64,000 nt of DNA, from the NCBI GenBank assembly GCA_050015495.1, contig JBEKBH010000006.1, positions 1 through 64,000 on the forward strand, in the 5' to 3' direction. Positions 24,827 to 33,860 of this stretch are shown here, in pieces (position 1 is the first letter of the stretch; each line of letters opens with the position of its first letter). Position numbers and translations under genes: made by a program. Source of the stretch: Palsa-1439 sp050015495 (lineage in GTDB: Bacteria > Verrucomicrobiota > Verrucomicrobiia > Palsa-1439). Below the pieces are notes generated by a model. It worked only from the letters and a program-made list of their open reading frames with translations. It was not told the DNA's origin and ran no database searches.

Positions 24827-25329
24827 TCACGTATCTGGAAATCCTGCGGGCGATGCACGAGAGCGGCGCGGATTATGTCTGGATAGGTATGAACGCCGCA
24901 GGAGCGTACGGTGCGACGATGTCCTCGACTGACTTCGATTTCTTCATTCGCCCAGAATTGGAACATTTGGATCGCGCACGCCGCGCATTTCGGAAGCTCG
25001 GAATGCGTGAGTCGTGGGCGAAGGCCACCTCAACCAACCTGCTCGCGGGCGGTGTGACCGATACCTTCTCGGATCCGGATGGAGGGCCGTCAGTCGACTT
25101 GATAGTCGAGGTGTCCGGGCCAACCTTCAAGGAAGTATGGCGAGACCATCAGATTCTCAACTTTCAAAAGCAACCCGTCTGCATTGCCAGTCTGCGGCAC
25201 ATTGTGGAATCGAAGCGTGCGGCCAACCGACCCAAGGACCGTTACATGTTGAAGCAACTGAAAGAAGACTTGGGTGATAAGATCAAGGAACGGAAGGCTG
25301 CCTATCGTGTCCGGAAGCGGACGAAATGA
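24823..25329 (+). CDS. nucleotidyltransferase-fold protein (DUF6036/AbiEii-like)
   Basis: A 168-residue protein. The fragment ALNAAGAYG-like 'WIGMNAAGAYGATMSSTDFDFFI' has the small-residue turn followed by the D-x-D pair (about Asp37, Asp39) of minimal nucleotidyltransferases. A third acidic strand is GGPSVDLIVEV. The C-terminus (RHIVESKRAANRPKDRYMLKQL) is the usual end of such domains. Related proteins act as toxins or tRNA/AMP-transferases in MNT- or AbiE-type pairs. The stop overlaps the thpR start (ATGA), which places an accessory-type gene inside a housekeeping operon. Confidence 0.65.
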   Translation: MITYLEILRAMHESGADYVWIGMNAAGAYGATMSSTDFDFFIRPELEHLDRARRAFRKLGMRESWAKATSTNLLAGGVTDTFSDPDGGPSVDLIVEVSGPTFKEVWRDHQILNFQKQPVCIASLRHIVESKRAANRPKDRYMLKQLKEDLGDKIKERKAAYRVRKRTK

Positions 25330-25898
25330 TCCGCGCGTTCATTGCCATAGACGTGCCGGACGATATTCGCGCCGCCATCGAGGAGGCGCAGGCGCGGCTG
25401 AAACGGGCGTATGTCAGCGTGAGAATTTCGTGGACGAAGATCGACAATCTCCACATCACGCTGCAATTTCTCGGCTACATCGGGGAGACGCTTGTCGATC
25501 AGATCAAGTCCGGGCTGCAAACTGCGGCGGGGGAGAACCGGCCATTTGACCTGTCGGTTCATGGCGCGGGAGTATTTCCGAACGAGGCACGGCCACGAGT
25601 CATTTGGATCGGCTGCGATGATGCTGACGGACGGCTGGAGGCGCTGGCGCGGTCGATACAAGCGGCGATGCAGCCGTTGGGCTTTGAGCCTGAGCACCGC
25701 GAGTTTTCGGCCCATCTGACACTCGGACGCATCAAAGTCCCGCGCGCGGACGTTGCGTTGACAAGGGCCATCGAATCCCTTAAGAATACGACGTTCGGGA
25801 CGTTGCGAGTCGAGGCCATTCACCTGTTCGAGAGCCAGCTTCATCCCGAGGGTTCGATTTACAGTAAACTTTCGACACACACACTGGGAGAGCAGTAA
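25326..25898 (+). CDS. thpR: RNA 2',3'-cyclic phosphodiesterase
   Basis: A 190-residue 2H-phosphoesterase. Two HxT motifs are present: His43-Ile-Thr45 in NLHITLQFLG and His130-Leu-Thr132 in FSAHLTLGRIK. N-terminal MIRAFIAIDVPD is typical of the LigT/ThpR family, which opens 2',3'-cyclic phosphate ends of RNA. It sits between cinA and recA, a neighbourhood found in many bacteria, and starts within the stop of the preceding gene. Confidence 0.93.
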   Translation: MIRAFIAIDVPDDIRAAIEEAQARLKRAYVSVRISWTKIDNLHITLQFLGYIGETLVDQIKSGLQTAAGENRPFDLSVHGAGVFPNEARPRVIWIGCDDADGRLEALARSIQAAMQPLGFEPEHREFSAHLTLGRIKVPRADVALTRAIESLKNTTFGTLRVEAIHLFESQLHPEGSIYSKLSTHTLGEQ

Positions 25899-25916
25899 CC
25901 AACAGGAGACTTCGCC

Positions 25917-27002
25917 ATGCCCGCTAAAGATGAGTCCGCAAAAGGGGACGCCAAGGAAAAGGACGCCGCCAAAGCCAGCGCGCTGAAAGACAAGAACCTG
26001 CAGGCGGCCCTGGCCGCCATCGAGAAGCAGTACGGGTCGGGCTCGATCATGCGCTTCGGCGACGAAACGGCCCGCGTGAACATCCCCGTGATCCCCACGG
26101 GCGCGTTGTCGCTTGATCTCGCGCTCGGCGTGGGCGGCATTCCGCGGGGCCGCATTACCGAAGTGTTCGGCCCCGAAAGCAGCGGCAAGACGACGCTGAT
26201 GTTGAGCGTGATCGCCAACGCCCAACGCGCCGGCGGCTTGGCGGCGTTTGTCGATGTCGAGCACGCGGTCGATCCCTCGTACGCCAAACGCATTGGCGTG
26301 AATCTCGATGATTTGCTGATCAGCCAGCCCGATAGCGGCGAGGAAGCCCTGACGATTACGGAAACACTCATCCGCAGCAACGCGGTGGACGTGATCGTCA
26401 TCGATTCCGTCGCCGCGCTCGTACCGCGCCAGGAATTGGAAGGCCAAATGGGCGACGCGACGGTCGGCGCGCAAGCGCGGTTGATGAGCCAGGCGATGCG
26501 GAAGCTGACCTCATGCATTCACAAGGCCAAGACGGCGTGTATTTTCACCAACCAGATTCGCGAGAAAATCGGCGTGATGTTCGGCAATCCCGAGACGACG
26601 CCCGGCGGGCGGGCGTTGAAGTTTTATTCCAGCGTCCGCATCGACATGCGCCGGGTCAACGTCATCAAGGACCCCACGGGCAAGGTCGTCGGCAGCCATG
26701 TGCGGGCCAAGGTGGTGAAAAACAAGGTGGCCCCGCCGTTCAGCGAGTCCGAGTTCGACATCATGTACGACGTCGGCATCGCCAGGGAAGGCTCGGTCAT
26801 CGACGTGGCGACCGATCTCGGCGTAATCGAGAAGAAAGGCTCGTGGTTGGCCTACGACGGACAGCAAATCGGCCAGGGACGCGAGTCCGCCAAGGATTTC
26901 CTCCGCGAGAACGGGAAGATGCTGGATGCGATCATCGCCTCGGTGCGACAGAAACTCAGCGATGGCGCCACCCTCGGCAAGCGCATTGGTGGCACCGAGT
27001 AA
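25917..27002 (+). CDS. recA: RecA recombinase
   Basis: A 361-residue protein with the full RecA core: Walker A GPESSGKT at about residues 85-92, FVDVEHAVDPSYA, VIDSVAALVPRQELEG (Walker B region), FTNQIREKIGVMFGNPETTPGGRALKFYSSVR. A charged N-terminal extension of about 25 residues (Lys/Asp/Ala-rich) precedes the core. It catalyses homologous pairing and LexA cleavage. No SOS box was recognised upstream; the gene follows thpR by 18 bp with an AGGAG ribosome site. Confidence 0.97.
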   Translation: MPAKDESAKGDAKEKDAAKASALKDKNLQAALAAIEKQYGSGSIMRFGDETARVNIPVIPTGALSLDLALGVGGIPRGRITEVFGPESSGKTTLMLSVIANAQRAGGLAAFVDVEHAVDPSYAKRIGVNLDDLLISQPDSGEEALTITETLIRSNAVDVIVIDSVAALVPRQELEGQMGDATVGAQARLMSQAMRKLTSCIHKAKTACIFTNQIREKIGVMFGNPETTPGGRALKFYSSVRIDMRRVNVIKDPTGKVVGSHVRAKVVKNKVAPPFSESEFDIMYDVGIAREGSVIDVATDLGVIEKKGSWLAYDGQQIGQGRESAKDFLRENGKMLDAIIASVRQKLSDGATLGKRIGGTE

Positions 27003-27013
27003 GCGTCCTTCTT

Positions 27014-27095
27014 TATGCTGTCACCCTGAGCTTGTCGAAGGGTCTCCGTCGTTTTCCGTAACGGCTGAGATTCTTCGCTTCGTTCAGAATGACAA
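27014..27095. repeat. CTGAGCTTGTCGAAGGG-type intergenic repeat
   Basis: Between recA and alaS lie CACCCTGAGCTTGTCGAAGG and CTTCGCTTCGTTCAGAATGA. Both are sequences of the kind dispersed in intergenic regions of many environmental bacteria. Related CCCTTCGAC...CTCAGGG units occur at about 43018-43150 and 43572-43625, and inside the M42 gene. Confidence 0.5.
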
Positions 27096-27116
27096 ATCCA
27101 GTAGATTGATAGGGTC

Positions 27117-29945
27117 ATGACCTCAGTTGAAATACGCCAGAGCTTTCTGGATTTTTTCCGCGAGAAACAGCACACCATCGTGCCGTCGAGTTCGCTGCTG
27201 CCCGACGCGCCGAATTTGCTGTTCACCAACGCGGGCATGAACCAGTTTGTGCCGATCTTTCTCGGGCAGCGCGCCCCCGACGTGGACAAATGGCCCGGTG
27301 CGGTGCCCGGTTCGCCCACGCGCGCGGCGGACACGCAGAAATGCATTCGGGCGGGCGGAAAACACAACGACCTCGAAGACGTGGGACTCGACACGTATCA
27401 CCACACGTTCTTCGAGATGCTCGGGAACTGGAGTTTTGGCGATTATTTCAAGAAGGAAGCCATCGATTGGGCCTGGGAACTCCTCGTCGAACGCTGGCAT
27501 TTCCCGAAGGAGCGCCTCTACGCGACGTATTTTCAGGGCGACGACAAAACACCCGCCGACGCCGAATCGCGCGATTTGTGGAAACAGCATCTTCCCGCCG
27601 ATCACGTCGTCCCTGGCAATCGCAAAGACAATTTCTGGATGATGGGTGATACGGGTCCCTGTGGCCCGTGCAGCGAGATTCATATCGATCTTACGCCCAA
27701 TGGCGACGGCGGGGCGAAACTCGTCAATTCCGGGAGCGCGCAGTGCATCGAGATCTGGAATCTCGTCTTTATCCAATACAACGCCAATCCGGACGGCTCG
27801 CTGACGCCGTTGCCCGCCAAGCACGTCGATACGGGCATGGGCTTTGAGCGCGTGTGCTCGATGATCCAATGCACGAATGGCTTCAAGGATTTCACGCGTC
27901 GCATTTCGAATTACGAAACGGATGCTTTCTCGCCGATCTTCCGCGAATTGGAGAAACTCAGCGGCAAGAAATACACAAGCACACTCCCATCCGATAACGC
28001 CAGCGAACAGATCAAGATCGACATCGCGTTTCGGGTCATAGCCGATCACATCCGCTGCCTGAGCTTTGCCATCGCCGATGGAATCCTGCCTTCCAATGAA
28101 GGCCGTGGTTATGTTCTGCGTCGAATTCTTCGTCGCGCTGTGCGCTACGGACGTAACCTTGGTTTCCATGAGCCGTTCTTCTACAAGCTGGTGGATGTGG
28201 TCGCGGCAAACTTCGGCGATGTCTTCCCTGAATTGCGGCGCAACAAGGCCAAGATTCAATCAAACATCAAGGCGGAGGAAGAAAGCTTTAATCGGACGCT
28301 GGATCGCGGGATTACGCTATTTGAGAATGAGGTTCTCGCGAATACCATTCAAGATGCTGCAATTAGGTCGGGTTTTAACTCGCAAGGCGTCTTTGATGGC
28401 GTGTTTGTGGGAAACTCTCGGAAGGAATGGGGTGAAGAGAGACTCTCACGGATTCGGCTGTCAAGAGATGGAAAGCAAGTCACGGAGGCCACGAAGGAGG
28501 AGATACGGTCTGGCGCTTTTGAAAAGTATCTGACTGTTCGGCCTGAAATCTCTGCTGCGGATGCATTTCTTTTATACGACACTTACGGTTTTCCGATTGA
28601 TCTCACAGAGTTAATGGCTCGAGAACGCGGGTGGAGAGTTGACGTTGCTGGTTTCGAGAAATTGATGGATGAGCAACGACAACGTGCCCGCGAAGATCAC
28701 GACAAGAAGAAATCGGTGGTGACGGTTTCGACGGAGGATTTGCACGTCGAGCCGACGAAATTTCTTGGGTATGACAATCTCGAAATCGAAGCCGTGGTTG
28801 AGGTTGTGTCACCCGGTGCGGAGAAGTCTTTCGATGTCGTGCTCGACAAGACGCCGTTCTACGCCGAGATGGGCGGGCAGGTCGGCGATACGGGGCTGAT
28901 CGGTTCGGCAAAGGTGGTGGATACGCAGAAGCAGGGGAATGTATTTGTGCATCGCAGCGCCGCGCCGCTCGAAAAGGGCCAACGCGTCCGCGCGGCGGTG
29001 GATGCGCCACGTCGGTCCAACATCCAGCGGCATCACACGGTGACGCATTTGTTTCACTGGGCGCTGCACGAGGTGGTGAGCCGGGACGCGCGGCAGAAGG
29101 GGTCGCTGGTCGCGCCAGATCGGTTGCGGTTCGATTTCAATCACCCGGAACATTTGTCCGACCAGCAGATCGCCGACATCGAGAAGCTGGTGAACGAGCG
29201 GATCAAGGAGAACGCGGCGGTGTATTGGTTCGAGATGCCGTATGCGGACGTGCGCGGTAAGCCGAACATCATGCAGTTTTTCGGGGACAAGTATGGCGAT
29301 ATCGTCCGCATCGTGCAGATCGGCGGGCACGACAAGGCGCTGGATGGCTATTCGATGGAACTCTGCGGCGGAACGCACACGAAGATGACGGGCGAAATCG
29401 GGTTGTTCAAGATCATGCGCGAATCGGCGGTCGCGGCGGGGATCCGGCGCATCGAGGCGGTGTGCGGCCAATTTGCCACGGAGTTCATTGCGAAACAGGG
29501 CGAACAGGAGAAAGCCGAGGCCGCGAAGGCCAGGGCGCGCGAACAGGAGAAAGAACTAGCCAAACAGCGGCAGGCCACGACGCAATCGCAGGCGCCGGCG
29601 ATTGCCGAGCAATTGCTCGCGAAACAGCAGGGCAATCTGCTTGTCGGAAACCTGGGCGAGGCGGGTCCCGAACTGTTGCGGGCGGTGGTCGATGTCTTGA
29701 AGACAAAGGTGACCAGCGGCGTTGTCGTGTTGGGTGGCGCGGCGGACGGCAAAGTGTCGCTGATCTGCCACGTGACACCCGATCTTGTGAAGCAGGGCAA
29801 ACATGCGGGCAAGATTATCGGGGAACTCGCCAAGATTTGCGGCGGCGGCGGTGGTGGCCGCCCCGATACGGCGCAAGCGGGCGGCAAGCAGCCCGAGAAA
29901 CTGGCGGAAGCATTGGCGGCAGTGCCGCGTATTGTCGGCTTGTAG
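27117..29945 (+). CDS. alaS: alanyl-tRNA synthetase with an extra internal segment
   Basis: A 942-residue class II synthetase that charges tRNA-Ala. The N-terminal catalytic core (FLDFFREKQHTIVPSSSL, LFTNAGMNQFVP, THHTFFEMLGNWSFGDYF-type), the editing domain with HHTVTHLFHWAL and CGGTHTKMTGEIG zinc ligands, and a C-Ala domain are present. The protein is about 65 residues longer than the E. coli enzyme. The extra length lies between RTLDRG and AFLLYDTYGFPIDLT, roughly residues 399-482 here against about 20 residues in E. coli. The DNA there (28311-28562 and a little beyond) is visibly poorer in G+C, with different codons, than either flank. Confidence 0.95.
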   Translation: MTSVEIRQSFLDFFREKQHTIVPSSSLLPDAPNLLFTNAGMNQFVPIFLGQRAPDVDKWPGAVPGSPTRAADTQKCIRAGGKHNDLEDVGLDTYHHTFFEMLGNWSFGDYFKKEAIDWAWELLVERWHFPKERLYATYFQGDDKTPADAESRDLWKQHLPADHVVPGNRKDNFWMMGDTGPCGPCSEIHIDLTPNGDGGAKLVNSGSAQCIEIWNLVFIQYNANPDGSLTPLPAKHVDTGMGFERVCSMIQCTNGFKDFTRRISNYETDAFSPIFRELEKLSGKKYTSTLPSDNASEQIKIDIAFRVIADHIRCLSFAIADGILPSNEGRGYVLRRILRRAVRYGRNLGFHEPFFYKLVDVVAANFGDVFPELRRNKAKIQSNIKAEEESFNRTLDRGITLFENEVLANTIQDAAIRSGFNSQGVFDGVFVGNSRKEWGEERLSRIRLSRDGKQVTEATKEEIRSGAFEKYLTVRPEISAADAFLLYDTYGFPIDLTELMARERGWRVDVAGFEKLMDEQRQRAREDHDKKKSVVTVSTEDLHVEPTKFLGYDNLEIEAVVEVVSPGAEKSFDVVLDKTPFYAEMGGQVGDTGLIGSAKVVDTQKQGNVFVHRSAAPLEKGQRVRAAVDAPRRSNIQRHHTVTHLFHWALHEVVSRDARQKGSLVAPDRLRFDFNHPEHLSDQQIADIEKLVNERIKENAAVYWFEMPYADVRGKPNIMQFFGDKYGDIVRIVQIGGHDKALDGYSMELCGGTHTKMTGEIGLFKIMRESAVAAGIRRIEAVCGQFATEFIAKQGEQEKAEAAKARAREQEKELAKQRQATTQSQAPAIAEQLLAKQQGNLLVGNLGEAGPELLRAVVDVLKTKVTSGVVVLGGAADGKVSLICHVTPDLVKQGKHAGKIIGELAKICGGGGGGRPDTAQAGGKQPEKLAEALAAVPRIVGL

Positions 29946-29953
29946 ATCACAAA

Positions 29954-30063
29954 TCCCTCACCCTGACCCTCTCCCTTGAAAAGGGCGAGGGGAGAACTTG
30001 GGCCCATGTCGCGCGAGACTTTTCCTCTCCCTGCTCTGCGGGGAGAGGATCAAGGTGAGGGGT
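29954..30063. repeat. CCCTCACCCTGACCCTCTCCC inverted-repeat element
   Basis: This begins CCTCACCCTGACCCTCTCCC, has an inner CCCTTGAAAAGGG hairpin, and ends with the inverse (GGGGAGAGGATCAAGGTGAG). A shorter copy is at about 3551-3586. The whole unit can fold and could serve as a terminator after alaS. Confidence 0.6.
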
Positions 30064-30109
30064 AGTCGTTGCTTGCGCTTACGAGCCTTCATTCGTATCA
30101 TCCGCTCCC

Positions 30110-31390
30110 ATGCTCGACATCAAACTCATTCGGGAGAAACCGGATTTCGTGCGCGAACGGCTGGCCAAGCGCGGGCGCGGCGACGAGACGCACATCGCCG
30201 AGATCGCCGCGCTGGATGAACACCGACGGAAGTTGCTGGCGGAAGGCGATAGCCTCAAGGCCGAGCGCAACAAGGTCAGCAAGGAAATCGGCGCGCTGAA
30301 GTCGAAAGGGCAAGATGCAAGCGGGCCGATGTCGGCGATGAAACAGGTGGGCGAGCGTGTCGCGGCAATCGATGCCGAGGTGGCGAGTCTCGATGGGAAG
30401 TTACAAGAAATCCTGCTGATGGTTCCGAACCTGCCGCACGAAAGCGTGGCGGTCGGGAAGGACGCTGCCGACAATCCTGAAGTGCGGCGTTGGGGCGACG
30501 TGCCGAAGTTTGCGTTTCCACCGAAAGCGCACTGGGACATCGGGGAACAACTCGGCATTCTGGATTTCGCGCGCGCGGCAAAGATTTCCGGTAGCGGATT
30601 CATTCTTTACAAAGGCGCAGGCGCACGGCTGGAGCGGGCATTGATTAATTTCTTGCTCGATCTACATACGAGCCAGCACGGCTTTACGGAAGTATTCCCG
30701 CCGTTCCTCATCAACCGCAACGCGATGATCGGCACGGGCCAGTTGCCCAAGTTCGAGGAGGACATGTATCGGTTGCGGGACGAGGACATGTATCTCGCGC
30801 CGACCGCCGAGGTGCCGGTCGCGAACATCCACCGCGAAGAGATTTTGCGAGAGGACCAGTTGCCGATTTACTACTGCGCGTACACGCCCTGTTTCCGCCG
30901 CGAAGCGGGCGCGGCGGGCAAACAGACACGGGGGATGATCCGCGTTCACCAGTTCGACAAGGTCGAAATGATCAAGTTCGTCAAGCCCGAGACGAGCTAC
31001 GATGAACTCGAGAAAATGACGGCCAACGCCGAGCGCGTGCTGCAATTGCTCGGGTTGCATTATCGCGTCGTGCTGCTGTGCACGGGCGACATGGGATTTG
31101 CCAGCGCGAAGACGTACGACATCGAAGTGTGGGCGCCGGGCCAGAACGCCTATCTCGAAGTGTCGAGCTGCTCGAATTGCGAGGATTTCCAGGCGCGGCG
31201 GGCCAACATCCGGTTCAAGGGCGCGGACGGCAAGAACCGGTTCGTGCACATTCTCAACGGCAGCGGCACGGCGCTGGCGCGGTTGTACGTCGCGCTGCTG
31301 GAGACCTACCAGCAGGCCGACGGCAGCGTGAAGATCCCCGAGTTGTTATTGCCGTACATGGGCGGATTGAAAGAAATCCGGCCTTCCTAA
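30110..31390 (+). CDS. serS: seryl-tRNA synthetase
   Basis: A 426-residue class II synthetase. An N-terminal coiled-coil arm (about 30-105) precedes the catalytic domain with motif 2 CFRREAGAAGKQTRGMIRVHQF and motif 3 NGSGTALARLYVALLE. Length and domain order are normal. It follows alaS by 164 bp of repeat sequence and precedes tilS by 9 bp, so serS and tilS are probably cotranscribed. Confidence 0.97.
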   Translation: MLDIKLIREKPDFVRERLAKRGRGDETHIAEIAALDEHRRKLLAEGDSLKAERNKVSKEIGALKSKGQDASGPMSAMKQVGERVAAIDAEVASLDGKLQEILLMVPNLPHESVAVGKDAADNPEVRRWGDVPKFAFPPKAHWDIGEQLGILDFARAAKISGSGFILYKGAGARLERALINFLLDLHTSQHGFTEVFPPFLINRNAMIGTGQLPKFEEDMYRLRDEDMYLAPTAEVPVANIHREEILREDQLPIYYCAYTPCFRREAGAAGKQTRGMIRVHQFDKVEMIKFVKPETSYDELEKMTANAERVLQLLGLHYRVVLLCTGDMGFASAKTYDIEVWAPGQNAYLEVSSCSNCEDFQARRANIRFKGADGKNRFVHILNGSGTALARLYVALLETYQQADGSVKIPELLLPYMGGLKEIRPS

Positions 31391-31399
31391 CGAGGAGTC

Positions 31400-32713
31400 A
31401 TGCTCTCGAAAGTTCAAGCGGCTCTGGCGAAGATGCTCGAGCCGGGCGAGGCGCTCCTCGTGGGTGTATCCGGCGGACCGGATTCCGTGGCGCTGCTCGA
31501 TGTGCTCGTCAAATCCGGCTGGCGTCCACACGTCTGCCACTTGAACCACCAGCTCCGCGGCCCGGCGAGCGACGCGGACGCGGAATTTGTGCGCACACTG
31601 GCCACGCAGTATGGATTGAAGAATACGATTGAGTGGCGAAAAGTGGCCGGCGATGAAGACGGTGCCCGTCGGGCGCGCCATGAATTCTTCGGGAAGGTCG
31701 CGGCGGAAACGGGCATTCAGAAGCTGGCCCTGGCGCATACCGCGGACGATCAGGCGGAAACGTTTCTGCTGCGATTATTGCGGGGAGCGGGAGTACCTGG
31801 CCTCGTGGGTATCTGGCCCGAACGCCAGCTTGGCAAACTACGGGTGATCCGGCCGATGTTGAAGGTGCGAAGGGCCGAAGTGCTGGAGTACGTGAGCACA
31901 CAAAGGCTGAAATACCGCGAAGACGCGTCCAACGCCGACACGCGGTTCACGCGCAATCGCATTCGCCACGAGTTGTTACCGCTGCTGGAACGCGACTTTA
32001 ATCCGGCGATTCGCGAGGTGCTGCTTCACACCGCCGAGATTTTGCGCGACGAGGATTTCTATCTCCTGCATCACGTTGCCCAGCGGTTCTACATGACGGT
32101 TTGCCAGAACGACGCGGTGAACGTGAAAGCGCTGGCGAACTGTCCGGTGGCGATCCAGCGACGGGTGTTGCGTTTTTGGCTGGGTGGCGACGCCGAGAGC
32201 GGGCCGAGGTTTACCTTCGATCAAATCGAGGCGGTCCGTCATGCGGCGCTGGGCGATTCGCCAAGCGCGGAGGTCGATCTGCCGTACGAACTGGTGGCGT
32301 ACCGCGAGTACGAGTGGCTGCAGAAGGCGAACCGGCGAGAACTGGAGCCGGTGCGCGGCCGGTGGCCGTTGAGTTTGTCCGGGGAAACGACGATCGGCGA
32401 ACTCGGCGTGAAATTCGTGATCGGCGAAGAGGGCGAGCGGTTTGACGCGGAGGCGCTCGGGGACGGATTGTTCGTGCGGACGTGGGAGAACGGCGATCGA
32501 TTCCGACCGCTGGGCATGAGCGAGGCGAAGAAGCTGCAGGATTTCTTCGTGGACGAGAAAGTGCCGCGGCGGAAGCGGGGTCGGGTGCCGTTGGTGTGTG
32601 CGGCGGATGGTCGCATCGCGTGGGTCGTCGGGAGCCGAATTGCCGAGCCGTTCAAGGTGACGGAGCGAACACGGCGCGTTGTGCAGGTGAGGGCGGAGCC
32701 GATTCAAGGTTGA
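31400..32713 (+). CDS. tilS: tRNA(Ile)-lysidine synthase
   Basis: A 437-residue PP-loop enzyme (SGGPDSVALLDVL near residues 25-37) that converts the C34 of tRNA-Ile(CAU) to lysidine. HTADDQAETFLLRLLRG and a RNRIRHELLPLLE motif are typical of TilS. The C-terminal domain (VRTWENGDRFRPLGMSEAKKLQDFFVDEKVPRRKR) is present, giving the full-length form. Confidence 0.93.
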   Translation: MLSKVQAALAKMLEPGEALLVGVSGGPDSVALLDVLVKSGWRPHVCHLNHQLRGPASDADAEFVRTLATQYGLKNTIEWRKVAGDEDGARRARHEFFGKVAAETGIQKLALAHTADDQAETFLLRLLRGAGVPGLVGIWPERQLGKLRVIRPMLKVRRAEVLEYVSTQRLKYREDASNADTRFTRNRIRHELLPLLERDFNPAIREVLLHTAEILRDEDFYLLHHVAQRFYMTVCQNDAVNVKALANCPVAIQRRVLRFWLGGDAESGPRFTFDQIEAVRHAALGDSPSAEVDLPYELVAYREYEWLQKANRRELEPVRGRWPLSLSGETTIGELGVKFVIGEEGERFDAEALGDGLFVRTWENGDRFRPLGMSEAKKLQDFFVDEKVPRRKRGRVPLVCAADGRIAWVVGSRIAEPFKVTERTRRVVQVRAEPIQG

Positions 32714-32750
32714 CAAATCTTGGTGTGGCGGGTTGTAATCCCGCAAATCC

Positions 32751-33860
32751 ATGGAATCCAAAGCCAAAGCGGCGCCCCAGCGGGTCCGCGTCGATCTGGG
32801 TGAGCGCGGCTATGACATTCTGATCGGCAGCGGATTGCTGTCGCAAGCCGCGGAGCACCTGCGTCCGCTCAAGTTGGGCAAGCGAGGCGTGATCATCACC
32901 GACACCAATGTCGAGCCTCGTTATGCCGGTATTGTGCGCGACGGGTTGGGTAAGAGCGGGATAACGGTCGAAGTGCTCAGCGTGCCGGCGGGTGAGGCGT
33001 CGAAATCGCTGCGGCAGGCGAATCGGCTTTTCGAGAAACTGCCGTCGCTGGGGTTGGATCGTCAATCTTTCGTCATCGCCCTCGGGGGCGGCGTGGTGGG
33101 GGATGTGGCCGGGTTCGTGGCGGCGAGTTATTTGCGCGGGCTGGCGCTCGTGCAAATGCCGACGAGTTTGCTGGCGCAAGTCGACAGCTCGGTCGGCGGG
33201 AAGGTGGGCGTAAACCTGCCGCAGGGCAAGAACCTCGTCGGCGCATTTTATCAACCGCGGCTCGTTCTCGCGGACACCGACACACTGGCGACCTTGCCCG
33301 CGCGCGAATTGCGCTCGGGTTTCGCGGAAGTGATCAAGCATGGCACGATCCGCGATGCGGCATTTTTTGAGTGGTTGGAGCAGAACTACAAGCAGGTGCT
33401 GGCGTTGCACCCGGAGGCGGTAGCCCGGGTGGTGCGGCGCTGCTGCGAGATCAAGGCCGAGGTGGTCAGCGCGGACGAGCGCGAATCGGGGCTGCGGGCG
33501 ATGTTGAATTTCGGCCACACACTGGGACACGCGATGGAAGCGCTGTCGGAATACGTCGGGTTGTTGCACGGGGAAGCCATCTCGATGGGGATGTGCTGCG
33601 GCGTGCGGCTGTCGATGAAGCGGGCCGGCTTGAGCGAGAAGGAAGCCAAGCGGGTAAGTGATCTGCTGGCGGCCAGCGGGTTGCCGACCCGGCTCGGCGG
33701 CAGTTTCAAGGTGGAGCAATTGCTGGCGGCGGCGCACCTCGACAAGAAGGCCCGCAACGGCAAGCTAAGGTTCGTGCTGCTGAAGCGGCTGGGCGAGGCT
33801 GTGCTCTCGGACACGGTCACGGATGCGGATCTGGCGGAGGCTGTCGATGTCTGCCGTTGA
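32751..33860 (+). CDS. aroB: 3-dehydroquinate synthase
   Basis: A 369-residue enzyme of the shikimate pathway that uses NAD+ and a divalent metal. The NAD-binding GGGVVGDVAGFVAASYLRG, PTSLLAQVDSSVGGKVGVN, GFAEVIKHG and the metal-ligand NFGHTLGHAME and LLHGEAISMGM are all present. It is translationally close to the next gene, whose ATG lies inside the last codons of aroB. Confidence 0.96.
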   Translation: MESKAKAAPQRVRVDLGERGYDILIGSGLLSQAAEHLRPLKLGKRGVIITDTNVEPRYAGIVRDGLGKSGITVEVLSVPAGEASKSLRQANRLFEKLPSLGLDRQSFVIALGGGVVGDVAGFVAASYLRGLALVQMPTSLLAQVDSSVGGKVGVNLPQGKNLVGAFYQPRLVLADTDTLATLPARELRSGFAEVIKHGTIRDAAFFEWLEQNYKQVLALHPEAVARVVRRCCEIKAEVVSADERESGLRAMLNFGHTLGHAMEALSEYVGLLHGEAISMGMCCGVRLSMKRAGLSEKEAKRVSDLLAASGLPTRLGGSFKVEQLLAAAHLDKKARNGKLRFVLLKRLGEAVLSDTVTDADLAEAVDVCR

